Shown: positions 32,398-41,390, counted from the first letter of the stretch. The stretch is 51,161 bases of DNA from Endotrypanum monterogeii (GCA_000333855.2 CM007339.1:134563-185723), one strand, 5' to 3'. The notes: generated from the letters alone by a model not told the origin. Numbers and translations are program-made.

Positions 32398-32871
32398 ATG
32401 TTCTTCTGCCCCTTCTGCTCCACACTGCTGCTTGTGGCGGCTCATGTGGAGGGAAACGCGCTGGTGTGCGCGACCTGCCGCTACCTCTACTCTATTGCCA
32501 GCGCAAACCGTAGAGCCCCAACGAACACATTTGGCGAGCCCATCCTGACCATTCAACACTCCTTGGTGGCACACAACCGTCAACTCATGGCCGATCAGGA
32601 GGAGCCGGCCGCAGAAACGGCGGAGACGCACAGCACTGCTGCGGGTAGTGCACCATCCCCGTCTCCTCTCGTTTCCAAGACGGAGGCTTCCGCTGCGATC
32701 GATGCCTCGGCGGAGGGAGGCCAGATCACCACGATGGCATGCCAGAATGAGGGATCCGCATGCAACAGCAACAAGGCCTACTTCATTCAGATTCAAATGC
32801 GCTCCGCGGACGAGCCGGCAACTCTGTTCTTTAAGTGTGTCAAGTGCGGTCATCAGTGGCGGCAAGACTAA
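32398..32871 (+). CDS. RNA polymerase III subunit RPC10/Rpc11 (TFIIS-like)
   Basis: A small zinc-ribbon subunit of RNA polymerase III, involved in RNA 3' cleavage, termination and reinitiation. The N-terminal ribbon MFFCPFC...VCATCRYLYSI has Cys4, Cys7, Cys24 and Cys27 and matches RPC10 rather than RPB9 or RPA12. The C-terminal ribbon has the catalytic hairpin QMRSADEP (Asp138, Glu139) and ends FFKCVKCGHQWRQD (Cys147, Cys150). Two deviations stand out. A Ser/Ala/Glu-rich linker of ~50 extra residues makes it 157 residues against ~108 usually. The first knuckle of the C-terminal ribbon is Cys115-x6-Cys122 instead of Cys-x2-Cys. The frame is open upstream to 32101, but that part is UTR-like; the start is set by the homology (MFFCPFC) and by the G at -3. 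Confidence 0.88.
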   Translation: MFFCPFCSTLLLVAAHVEGNALVCATCRYLYSIASANRRAPTNTFGEPILTIQHSLVAHNRQLMADQEEPAAETAETHSTAAGSAPSPSPLVSKTEASAAIDASAEGGQITTMACQNEGSACNSNKAYFIQIQMRSADEPATLFFKCVKCGHQWRQD

Positions 32872-32897
32872 CCTTCCTACAGGTAAAAAAATCAATA

Positions 32898-32923
32898 TAT
32901 ATTTATATATATATATAAATATA
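32898..32923. repeat. 26-nt perfect AT palindrome after RPC10 stop
   Basis: The sequence is symmetric about 32910/32911, with TTT at 32902-32904 pairing with AAA at 32917-32919. It starts 26 nt after the RPC10 stop codon. Confidence 0.8.
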
Positions 32924-33480
32924 CATCGACATCAATAAGAACGCACACATGTTTCACTTGTTGACATTGTCGACTTAATTTTTTTTTTTTTAGGAGGGCG
33001 GTTGGGAGAGGAAGAAAGGGGGGGCGGCGGTACCAGCGGCTTTTCGAGCTCTCGCCTGATCTAACTCAGAGTGAGTGGTGATCATGTGAGTAGGATACTT
33101 TTTGGCTCCAGTGCTGATTATGCGGACTTGATCAAATGCCCGAAGGCTGAAAGATGTGTTGTACATTCTCATTCACAATCCATTCTCCAATGTTGGACAA
33201 CGATGTTGTTATGATCATTCCGAGGCCATGCTTCTCCCCCTTACCTCTTTGCCTCCCGCTCTCATCAAAGTCTATTTTAACCACCAGCCACCGGTATATA
33301 CATACATCCGTGATCTCGCCCAGCGTCTCTGCCCCGCTCGTGCGAAATAGTAGGTACTTGTCCTCTTTGCATTTCTCATCCCTCATCTCTCGCGGCAACG
33401 TCTATGAATCGGATCACCGGCAGAGTCAACACTCTAGGCACACCAATCCTTTGACCCCGGTAGCGGGCTTTGAGGATTCC

Positions 33481-33551
33481 CCCCTCCCCCTTCTCCCCTT
33501 TGTCACCCGCTGCTGCTGCTGCTGTTGCTCGCTTGCCACGCTCAACGATAG
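33481..33551 (+). promoter_or_regulatory. Probable trans-splice acceptor for Vps39-like gene
   Basis: C/T runs and a CTG repeat are followed by AG at 33550-33551. The 50-nt leader would contain the start-stop ATGTGA at 33571-33576. An alternative AG at 33577-33578 would exclude it. Confidence 0.45.
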
Positions 33552-33601
33552 CGCGCCTCTACTGGGTTATATGTGAAGGGTACGCATAAGGGGCGTGACG
33601 C

Positions 33602-36600
33602 ATGCCGGCTGTGCGCACAGTTTTGAGGCTCTTCAACCTGGATGAGTCAGATGGCAAGATAACGTCGCTAGACAGCTATGGAGCTGACACACACGTCGGC
33701 ACGAGCTGCGGCCACCTAATCCGCCTCACTACTTCACTGTCGCCAGAGACGCGATCTCAAGTTGCCACAGCCGTCTCAGCGCCTTCCGAGCAGTCAGCTC
33801 AAAGCAGCGCTGCAGCCCTTCCCGGCGAACCAAGCGGCGCAGCCTTACGTGCGCTGTCTCCTGACGAGACTCTCGTCTTCACAAGGGTGGCGTGCCGCTG
33901 TGTAGTCTCGGATGCAGGCGCTCCGGTCCAGCAACTACAGCATGGTCGCAGTCAGCGTCTTCTCTTTGTCCTCTGCGGCGGTCGCCTGCAACTTCTCCAT
34001 GCGGAAACATATGCCGTACTGAGCACTATTGCAGTGGAGGCTGCTTCCTTCTCTGTTGCGCACCCTCTATCGGTCACTGGCTGCGGCGTGAGCTGCACTG
34101 CAAACAGTGATCCCAATGTGTCGTCTGCTGATGGAGCCTTTTCTTCGGCGCATGCACGTGTGTGCACCGGCTGCCTTACGTTAGCAGACGACCATTGCGT
34201 CCATCACCACAGCGCCGCTACAGCTCACCTCCGCACGCCGAGTCAAAGCAGCTACGCGAGCTCCTCGACGCGCACCCCCAGAGCCGCGCTGGTGGCGACG
34301 CCAGCAGCGAGTCCAGAGGCTAGTGCCTTTCACAGCTCCAAGAATATTGAGCAGAATAGTGGGGGTGCAAATCATAGTCGTGGCTGCAAAAGTAGCGGCT
34401 CTTCCCTTCTCTGTGCCCCATCGTCGCCGGCGATATCATCTTCAGGCGGTAGGTCCTACGTAGTGTGTGTAGCCGAAAAGAATAAAAAACAGCTTTCTGT
34501 GTACGTAATCGATCGCGTATCGACATCATTGCCTGGCGCAGTAAGCGCGTCGTCTCCGTGCGTGGCCGAGTCTACCGAACATGGAGGTGCCAGCTGCAGT
34601 ACGGGTCTCAGCCTCCCAACGGCCAGGTCCTTACCACCGCCACGTGTGATGTTGCGCCAGTGCTATGTGCTCCCGGAACCTGCGCAGTGTGTTCTCATGT
34701 GCAGCCCCACTCCCTGCCTGCGTCGTGACCCTGGTCTTCCCTACCGGGCAACTTTCGGCGCTGCAACTGAAGACGGCTTACCTCCCCTTCTCGGTAGTGT
34801 GGAGGCTGGCCTGAATGTGTGCGTGGGGATGCGCCGCGAGGTGAGTTTGCTGTCACTGCTCGGGGGTTCTCCGTGGTGTGTCCTTCGCCTCGACGGCAGC
34901 CGCCCGCCTTTGATTTCCGTGGGGAGCGACTACAACACTTTTTTGGTCCGAACACAGGCTCCGAATACTGTGATGGAGGTTGGTGTTCCACCAGCTGCAG
35001 CGACGGCGGGGTGTGTGCCAAACGCGGACGGAGGTCGGAGGACAGGATCGGAGGCTGCAGATGCAGCGGTTGCGTGCCCTATCTTGCTGCGCAGCTGCAC
35101 CGCTGGAGGTGCTGCAGTTGCCTCCGGGTCGACCCCTGCGGCAGTTCCTGGCGGTGCGCTGCACGGCAAAGAAGGCGAGCTGATCATGGGCGACGTTTTT
35201 CAGGCAGATGCCCCCGTTGAGCTTGTGCTAGCGCGCTTCCCTCATGTTTTTTTGTTCACTGCGCAGCACTGCAGCATTGTTTCCCTCCTCGATGATGGGG
35301 CAGGAACAGGAATCACATCAAAGAATCAGCGTATCCCACTGCCAGGTATCCGCTACGGCGCGCTTCGTGGGCAGGGTATGTCCGTGTGTGTGGCAAGCGA
35401 CCGTACGGTGTGGATGCTGCAGATGAGTCCCTTGCGTATGCAGCTGGCAGAGATGGTGGCGACCGGTAATAGTGAAGGCGCATTTCAGCTGTTGGCGCAT
35501 CATCGTCGACGCACCTCAGCCACAGTGCGAAATGCGGCGGCTGCCATCGACGCCGATGTCGCGCTGCGTTCCGTTGAGTCGGATTTACACCGCATGACCG
35601 GCTTCTTCGCACTCCACCGTGGCGAAGTTTCTCAGGCGATCCGCTACCTGCGGGGTCATGTGGATCCGCGGGAGGTGCTCCTGGCACTGCCAGAGTGCTT
35701 CCCACCGACAGCGACTAGAGGGAAACACCGAGCAAGCTCAGGAACTCCTCTCCAATGGACAAGTGTTGACGTGTATGTGCTGGACCATATCGTTCATATA
35801 CCTTCTTTGGATAAGTATTGGGATTCTGTGGAGCACAGCGCCCATCAATCTCACGATGACGCCTTTAAGGCAGATGGCACCTCCATTTCACCCCTCCCTT
35901 CTTATTGGGACGGTTGGGAGGGCCCCTGTGTGTACAACAGGTTCGCAGGAGGTCTCGCTCATGCTTGGCGCGCAGCCTTTCGTGCGTCGTCGTCATCAGC
36001 CGACGCAGTCGAGGACTTCGTCGCACGCTGCTTTGGCCTCCTGAAAAAAGAGGTTCGTGCTTGGTTCGCGGAGAGTCTGTTCATGTCCGCGGGAAGTCGC
36101 AGTGCTGTCGCACACGCGCCTTCGTTACTCGAGGGAGATTCTCACAATTTCCTGCATCATGACGACAGCGAGTGCTACGGTGCGTCGCTGCCCACCACAA
36201 CTGTACCACCCACATTGGCGAGGAATGTCCTGGCGGCGCAGCGCCGCTGTATGGAGTATGCTTCTCTCGTGCTGGCTTGGCAGGCCCGAGACTACCACAT
36301 GGCATATCAAGTCGTGGCCTCTGTCAGTCAGGCAGTGGTTGTCCAGGATTGTGCCGACACGCTGCAACGTTTCCGCGAGTACCGCTTGCTAGCCTTGCTG
36401 CAATTCAGGGCGGGTTTTGGCGAGGCTTGTTGCGCCACGCTTAGACAGGCTGTGGGCGTCTCCGCCGTCCTAACGCAGCGCCACGGTCATGCGGCGGTGC
36501 AGACGACGCACGTCTCCTCTCAGTTGAGTCGTTGGCGGCAGTGCATGTCTATGCACATGTCCCAGGGAAAGAATATCGGTATTCCGGCACCGTGGCCTAC

Positions 36601-37411
36601 GTGTGGTTCTGGGCTGCTGATGTTGCCATCTCCCACAGCGGTGGCACGTGTGGCTTATACCCTCTTTAACATCAAGAGTTCCTTGGGCCCATCGAATCCT
36701 GGAGCTGCCACCGAAGCTTTGCTTGACGGTATTCTCTCTTACTATGCAACACACTGCTCATCTTTTCCCAGGGCGAATGCTGCGGCGTCGACGGATGGTC
36801 ACACGGAGACCAACTATTGCGAGCTGCGCTTTTCCAGACGCGACAGGCGAACCTCACATCTATTCGCGTTCCCACACGTGGGTCTTTTCTTCATCGATCC
36901 GGAGTTGCAAGCGCTGCTGTCGCAGGACACCGTCACTGGGATCGACACCGGGGCGACTAGTGAGCCAAGGGTTTCTGTGCCTCGTCGCAGGCCTGTGGGG
37001 CTTATGCCCTCTGCCCTCACGTTGTTTTTTTATCTCGTGGAGAAGCTCGATGTCGTTGGCGTGAGGCAACTTCTCAGCCGCCAGCCACGCTTAGCACAGC
37101 TCAGGGATGGGGAGGGCAGCACTGCTTTGCACGTTTCTTTCTCGCAGCTTTCCCTTGTTGGTCTGCCTTCCACGTCTGCACCTCAACCCCCTCGACCACA
37201 GGCGTCGGCGACTGCGCGAATGCCAGCACTTCAGGCCCTCTGTGCATTGAATGGACTCCTAGTACATTTTGGCTGTCCTGTTGGAGCGCTGAATATCTAT
37301 GGATGGAGTTGTCTTGATGTGGCAGCTGTAGCGTGTGCTGGCAATACGACAGCGTTTGACGTAGTCACCGCGGCACTCCTGGCCGCCGTAGAGGTACGTG
37401 CGGTGGTCTGA
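33602..37411 (+). CDS. Vam6/Vps39/TRAP1-family tethering protein with ankyrin-like C-terminus
   Basis: A 1269-residue protein of the CNH-domain tether family (Vps39 of HOPS, Vps3 of CORVET, TGFBRAP1). These proteins link endosomal or vacuolar membranes to Rab GTPases and SNAREs. Blades of a CNH β-propeller are visible: ITSLDSYGADTHVGTSCGHLIRL (20-42), YVVCVAEKNKKQLSVYVI (about 285-302) and VELVLARFPHVFLFTAQHCSIVSLLD (about 537-563), with Ser/Ala/Gly-rich inserts between them. Helical signature segments follow: MQLAEMVATGNSEGAFQLL (about 613) and MTGFFALHRGEVSQAIRYLRGHVDPREVLLALPECFPP (about 664-701), very close to the family pattern of helix then DPREVI-x-LFP. A helical middle continues to ~960. 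The last ~110 residues look like ankyrin repeats (DGEGSTALHVSFSQL; LNIYGWSCLDVAAVACAG), where a clathrin-type repeat or RING tail would be expected. The exact orthologue is uncertain. Confidence 0.82.
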   Translation: MPAVRTVLRLFNLDESDGKITSLDSYGADTHVGTSCGHLIRLTTSLSPETRSQVATAVSAPSEQSAQSSAAALPGEPSGAALRALSPDETLVFTRVACRCVVSDAGAPVQQLQHGRSQRLLFVLCGGRLQLLHAETYAVLSTIAVEAASFSVAHPLSVTGCGVSCTANSDPNVSSADGAFSSAHARVCTGCLTLADDHCVHHHSAATAHLRTPSQSSYASSSTRTPRAALVATPAASPEASAFHSSKNIEQNSGGANHSRGCKSSGSSLLCAPSSPAISSSGGRSYVVCVAEKNKKQLSVYVIDRVSTSLPGAVSASSPCVAESTEHGGASCSTGLSLPTARSLPPPRVMLRQCYVLPEPAQCVLMCSPTPCLRRDPGLPYRATFGAATEDGLPPLLGSVEAGLNVCVGMRREVSLLSLLGGSPWCVLRLDGSRPPLISVGSDYNTFLVRTQAPNTVMEVGVPPAAATAGCVPNADGGRRTGSEAADAAVACPILLRSCTAGGAAVASGSTPAAVPGGALHGKEGELIMGDVFQADAPVELVLARFPHVFLFTAQHCSIVSLLDDGAGTGITSKNQRIPLPGIRYGALRGQGMSVCVASDRTVWMLQMSPLRMQLAEMVATGNSEGAFQLLAHHRRRTSATVRNAAAAIDADVALRSVESDLHRMTGFFALHRGEVSQAIRYLRGHVDPREVLLALPECFPPTATRGKHRASSGTPLQWTSVDVYVLDHIVHIPSLDKYWDSVEHSAHQSHDDAFKADGTSISPLPSYWDGWEGPCVYNRFAGGLAHAWRAAFRASSSSADAVEDFVARCFGLLKKEVRAWFAESLFMSAGSRSAVAHAPSLLEGDSHNFLHHDDSECYGASLPTTTVPPTLARNVLAAQRRCMEYASLVLAWQARDYHMAYQVVASVSQAVVVQDCADTLQRFREYRLLALLQFRAGFGEACCATLRQAVGVSAVLTQRHGHAAVQTTHVSSQLSRWRQCMSMHMSQGKNIGIPAPWPTCGSGLLMLPSPTAVARVAYTLFNIKSSLGPSNPGAATEALLDGILSYYATHCSSFPRANAAASTDGHTETNYCELRFSRRDRRTSHLFAFPHVGLFFIDPELQALLSQDTVTGIDTGATSEPRVSVPRRRPVGLMPSALTLFFYLVEKLDVVGVRQLLSRQPRLAQLRDGEGSTALHVSFSQLSLVGLPSTSAPQPPRPQASATARMPALQALCALNGLLVHFGCPVGALNIYGWSCLDVAAVACAGNTTAFDVVTAALLAAVEVRAVV

Positions 37412-37495
37412 GACTCAGCTGGGCGAGGGTAGGGATTGTTCAAGTACACGCATGAGTGTGTGTCTGCGTCTCCGCTGCGCATGCGACCAGTGCGC

Positions 37496-37515
37496 AATGG
37501 AGGGATCGCTCCATT
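37496..37515 (+). repeat. Near-palindrome followed by poly-T in Vps39-like 3'UTR
   Basis: AATGGAG (37496-37502) and CTCCATT (37509-37515) flank GGATCG, so the 20 nt are palindromic except for one pair. A T run of 10 follows from 37521. This resembles a terminator-like stem plus T run, but in a trypanosomatid a UTR structure is more likely. Confidence 0.65.
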
Positions 37516-37930
37516 TGTTATTTTTTTTTTGCTGCACAATCAAGTAGCCCTTTCCGCATCTCCGCCCGTCCCGCATGGTGACTCATTTCCATCGCCATGC
37601 CCACAGTTTTGATAGGGTCAAGGTGACGCTCTGCGATGTGCCTTAAGGGACTTCAAGCCACTCCTGTTCATCTCGTGTCTTGTTGCGTGTTGTTGTTCTC
37701 GGATCATATGCCGCTACCCTATATCCCCCCTTTTTTTTTGTTTGTTTCTGGCATTTTGTTTCTCTTCTAGATGAATGCTCCTCATTTCCGTGAAGCGTTG
37801 CTATCGAAGTCTTGACCTCTTTCCCTCCGATTTTCCCGAGCGCAGCGGCGATCCATCTTTCTGTTTTTCCTTCATGGTGACAGAGGAGGGGAAACATCCC
37901 CATGTACGCAGGTCCACCGGTGAGGCAATC

Positions 37931-38028
37931 ACCTGTACCCCTTCTCATCTCTCCTTCCTCCTCCTCCTCCTCGCATCACTGGGCCACTGCCGTCACCACT
38001 GCCCCTCTCTTGGCTTCACTTCTGTTAG
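37931..38028 (+). promoter_or_regulatory. Probable trans-splice acceptor for NAP gene
   Basis: CTCCTT/CTC runs end in CACTTCTGTTAG with AG at 38027-38028. There is no ATG between here and 38210. Confidence 0.5.
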
Positions 38029-38209
38029 AGGAACCAAGTAAAAAAAAAAAAACGTCACTCACATCGAGGCATAAAATATATATTTTTTTCTTCGAGTAAG
38101 AAGAAAGGAAAAGAGGACTAACGTGCCACATCCCGTTTAACATATATATTCATTTACACACGTATATATATATATATATATATATACTTACAATATTGTT
38201 GGTTCAAAG

Positions 38210-39262
38210 ATGCCGCCCAAGCACCAGCGCGAGGCGCCTGTGGCGATGTTGAGGGAGGACGAGGAGGACGACACGATGGATGTCGGGGACATGATGGGCT
38301 TCCAGAAGTATCTCGACCCTGACTTCTCGAAGGATTTTATGAAAAGTCTGCCGGAAAAGATCCGCCAGCGGGCACAAGTGCTTTCCGTCTATGACGAGGA
38401 CCTCAAGGAACAGGTGAAGGCGTACAAGGCGGAGGAGACGGAGATTTTGCGCCGCTACGACGCCCTCTTCGCACCACTGTTGCAACGTCGCAAAGAAATT
38501 GTCACGGGCATGGCGGTCTCAGAGGCGGAAGTGAAGAAGGGTATGCCGGAGGATCATATCGACGTGGTGTCCGTGGTGATGAACGATGGAGACGAGGCTG
38601 CCAAGGCTGCCGACGCGGCCGGCCTGGATCGGTTCTGGTTGCGTGTGCTGCGTCATCACGCCGTTATCAGCAGCACAATTGAGGAGCACGACGAGGAGGT
38701 TCTGAAGCATCTCATAGATATTCAGTCCTCTGTGGCCGAGGGTGAGAGCGGTAGCTTCCAGGTGGTCTTCACTTTTTCTCCAAATGACTTCTTTGAGGAG
38801 GAGACTGTCACCGCTAAGGTAGTTGTGAAGGATGGCGACTCGGAGTTGACGGTGTCTCCCATCACATGGAAGCCCGGAAAGAATGTGATGGTCGATACTG
38901 TCACAAAAAAGAAACGAACGAAGCGCACGGGTCAGGTGCGCGCCGTTTCGGTTCAAGTGCCCAGAGCGTCTTTTTTCTGGCTGTTCAAGAAGCAAGATGA
39001 TGCAGAGGATGAGGAGGCCGAGAACGCGGACGACGAGGAGGAACAGCGCATCAGCATACTTGAGGTGCTGCACACTTGCATCGTACCCAATGCCGTGCGC
39101 TACTACACTGGTGAGGCTCCTGAAGGGTTCAGTGACGTTGATGAGGAGGAGGAGGAAGAGGAGGAGGAGGAAGAAGAGGAAGAAGAGGAGGAGATCATCC
39201 CACGTGGCCGCGGCGGCGCCCGTGGGGGAAACCGTGGCAGCCGAGGTGGTCGTTGTTTCTAA
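38210..39262 (+). CDS. Nucleosome assembly protein (NAP1 family) with RGG tail
   Basis: A histone chaperone of 350 residues that would bind H2A-H2B or H3-H4 and shuttle or deposit them. The NAP domain covers about 25-305. It has a long dimerisation helix (LPEKIRQRAQVLSVYDEDLKEQVKAYKAEETEILRRYDALFAPLLQRRKEIV), then FWLRVLRHHAVISSTIEEHDEEVLKHLIDI, and the β segment SFQVVFTFSPNDFFEEETVTAKVV with the family F-x-P-N-x-F-F core. SPITWKPGKNV matches the conserved ITWKxGKN motif. A Glu tract (about 310-328) is the usual acidic tail. Unusually, it is followed by a C-terminal RGG block (RGRGGARGGNRGSRGGRCF), a pattern seen in RNA-binding and arginine-methylated proteins. The start is the first ATG after the putative acceptor at 38028. 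Confidence 0.93.
   Translation: MPPKHQREAPVAMLREDEEDDTMDVGDMMGFQKYLDPDFSKDFMKSLPEKIRQRAQVLSVYDEDLKEQVKAYKAEETEILRRYDALFAPLLQRRKEIVTGMAVSEAEVKKGMPEDHIDVVSVVMNDGDEAAKAADAAGLDRFWLRVLRHHAVISSTIEEHDEEVLKHLIDIQSSVAEGESGSFQVVFTFSPNDFFEEETVTAKVVVKDGDSELTVSPITWKPGKNVMVDTVTKKKRTKRTGQVRAVSVQVPRASFFWLFKKQDDAEDEEAENADDEEEQRISILEVLHTCIVPNAVRYYTGEAPEGFSDVDEEEEEEEEEEEEEEEEEIIPRGRGGARGGNRGSRGGRCF
39141..39195 (+). repeat. Homopurine GAG/GAA repeat encoding polyglutamate
   Basis: An uninterrupted purine tract of more than 50 bp within the NAP coding sequence encodes the Glu run. It is capable of slippage and triplex-type structure. Confidence 0.75.
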
Positions 39263-39874
39263 GCTGTTTCTGATAGGTTCACGAGGAGGAGGAGGTGTGT
39301 GTACGCACGCGTAAGATCGGGGAGGGAAAAAAGCGGTCCACTTACGTACACTGATTCACATACACTCTCCTTGGATTCGCAGTGACCCTGTAGTACCACT
39401 CCCGATGCCCCCTCCCTGCTCCATCTACACGGCCTCTTGACTCCGCGGGCCGATGTGCATGTGTACATCTGTGAACCTAAAAGAACGTCTAGAGGAATAA
39501 CTTCAGCCAAGACAGGAGCGGGAACATAAGAGGTGGCGGAATGAAGGGTCGATGACATCGGTTGGACAAGTATTGTTATTATTATTTTTATTATTATTAT
39601 TGTTTTGCGGGAGGAGGTCGAACGCCTAATGCCGAGTCCTTAATTAAAGGGAAGTGTATGTGTACACATGGAACATCTTCTTTTCTGTTTACGCGTGTTT
39701 CTGTGTCGAACTGCGTTCCTTACCCTTTCCCCCCTCGGCCTCTTCATTTTCTTTTAGCGTCACCTACGTTGTTGTCGCTGCCTCCTGTCGGTCTTCCTCC
39801 ACTCCCTCTTCCTTTCACTCTCTTCATTTGCGTGCAGTCCGGCGCACATGCGCACGCATAGGTACCCCCTACAC

Positions 39875-39921
39875 GTTTGTTTGTTTGTTTTTTCATGCCA
39901 TGAACAAACAAACAAACAAAC
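39875..39921 (+). repeat. Long inverted repeat (GTTT)n / (AAAC)n, hairpin
   Basis: The left arm 39875-39897 and right arm 39899-39921 are reverse complements with a single mismatch (39891/39905). TTCATG and CATGAA form the inner six pairs. GGTACC occurs on both sides (39861 and 39937). It would fold into a ~22-bp hairpin in RNA, with a few inner pairs opening to make the loop. Confidence 0.85.
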
Positions 39922-40213
39922 AAACAAAAAAAGAATGGTACCATGAGGGAGGAGGAGGAGGGGAAGGGGGCGTCATACGTTCTCGATCACCATTACCGCG
40001 TCATTACTTCTTTCCCTATTTTTCCCCCCTGCCTTGCTTGTTCCATGCCATTACGTTATCTTTCCTTGTCTTTTTTTTTTTTTTCTTTGTATCTCCTCTT
40101 TTAAGCTGACACCATTAATCAACCAGACAAAAAAAAGATTTATAAAAAAATCGAACAGAAACACACACACACACACACAATTTGTGATACCGGGTTGATA
40201 TTTCACTAACAAC

Positions 40214-40237
40214 GGGGGGGGGTGGGGGTGGGGTGGA
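40214..40237 (+). repeat. G-quadruplex-type G runs
   Basis: G8, T, G5, T, G4, T, then GG on the + strand. Four qualifying runs can be drawn by splitting the first run. Confidence 0.5.
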
Positions 40238-41016
40238 GACTGCAGCAGCTCCCTTTCACGGCTCTTCCGTGGATGGGGGGTGTACAAAACTTTTCTTCTG
40301 AGTCGCACACCCGCGCATTTGTTTCTGAAGCGAGTGCGCCTTCTCACCCTCCCCCTCAAGCGTACCTGGCGTGAGAGGCAAGCGCTAGTCCTTCACTGAA
40401 GCATTATTGAATGTAGCTTTCCTTAGTGTGTTGCCTCATGCGCTCTCGTGCTACCCAACTTCCTCCTAACCTCACTGCCTCATAACTGAATTTTTTTTTG
40501 TGGCTCCCACGAGCACCTTTCTTTGCTCTGCTTTCGATCTCGCAGTGCTTATTGTATGCCGTTTTTGCCTGTTTTTTTTTTTTTCTGTCTGCGCAAGGGG
40601 CCCAAGCAGGTGTGCGTGTATTTGATGGTGTAGTGAGCAGATCAAACGCAGGACAAGAAACCGCGGCCCTTTCTCGTACATCATCGCAGACTAGTGCGGG
40701 TACACACCTACATAGACACAGACGCACCTACAGAGATCGAGAGAAGATTTTCTTACTGTAGGCGTGTGAGGGCATCAAGATCCTCATCACAACCACACTG
40801 TGTGCACACCAACCTGCACAAACTTTGAGGCCCTCTCTTTTCAAACGCGCTCGTCAGCGAGCACCCCTTCCTCGTCCCACCTCTTTTTTTTTTTTTTCAC
40901 TCCTGCTCTTCCCCGGTTGATGTGTTTGTGGAGGTTGTGTATGGCTTGAACCGATGTCTGTGTTCAAAAATACACATACGGATACATAAATATCAACATT
41001 CAGACATTTGTTTCTT

Positions 41017-41051
<35 letters not shown>

Positions 41052-41390
41052 TATTTATATAACGAGTATCGCCAAAACACGTTTTGCACTTGTTCTTTTT
41101 CTCTCCCTCTTCACACCGCTTTCTCCACGTCTCAATCAAGCAGGCACTTCGATACACACAGAGACACCCCACAACGGCAGAGCTCGACTTTTTCATATTT
41201 ACGTCTTACTGTTTTTCCTTTTTTCTGCTTTTTGACTGGCCGTGCGCGTATTTAGATCCCCCGTGCACACGCGGTCTTTGCACCTTGATTGAGACGTCAC
41301 GAAGTGAGAAAGATTTTCCCTCAAGTGTGCTCACACACAAATATATGTCTCTGTGTGTGTGTGCATTCGGGGTAAGTGTGGAAACAGTCG

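Larger units (their letters stand above)
32872..33601 (+). other. Non-coding interval between RPC10 and Vps39-like genes
   Basis: The interval contains an AT palindrome (32898-32923), a G-rich stretch (about 32994-33030), and a C/T- and CTG-rich tract (33481-33540) leading to AG at 33550-33551. The 140-codon frame from ATG 33154 has no good acceptor or recognisable protein and is not called. Confidence 0.7.
37412..38209 (+). other. Non-coding interval between Vps39-like and NAP genes
   Basis: The interval has a 20-nt near-palindrome (37496-37515) followed by poly-T and a strong poly-T/TCTTCTAG acceptor at 37769-37770. That acceptor leads straight into a 14-codon frame (ATG 37771). A second C/T tract ends at AG 38027-38028, and (TA)n occurs at 38163-38187. 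The second acceptor gives a 181-nt leader with no ATG before the NAP start. Confidence 0.7.

Noticed and set aside
33154..33576. 140-codon ATG frame upstream of the Vps39-like gene
   Set aside because: Composition shifts along its length, it ends in polycysteine from a CTG repeat, and it covers the polypyrimidine tract needed as the next gene's acceptor.
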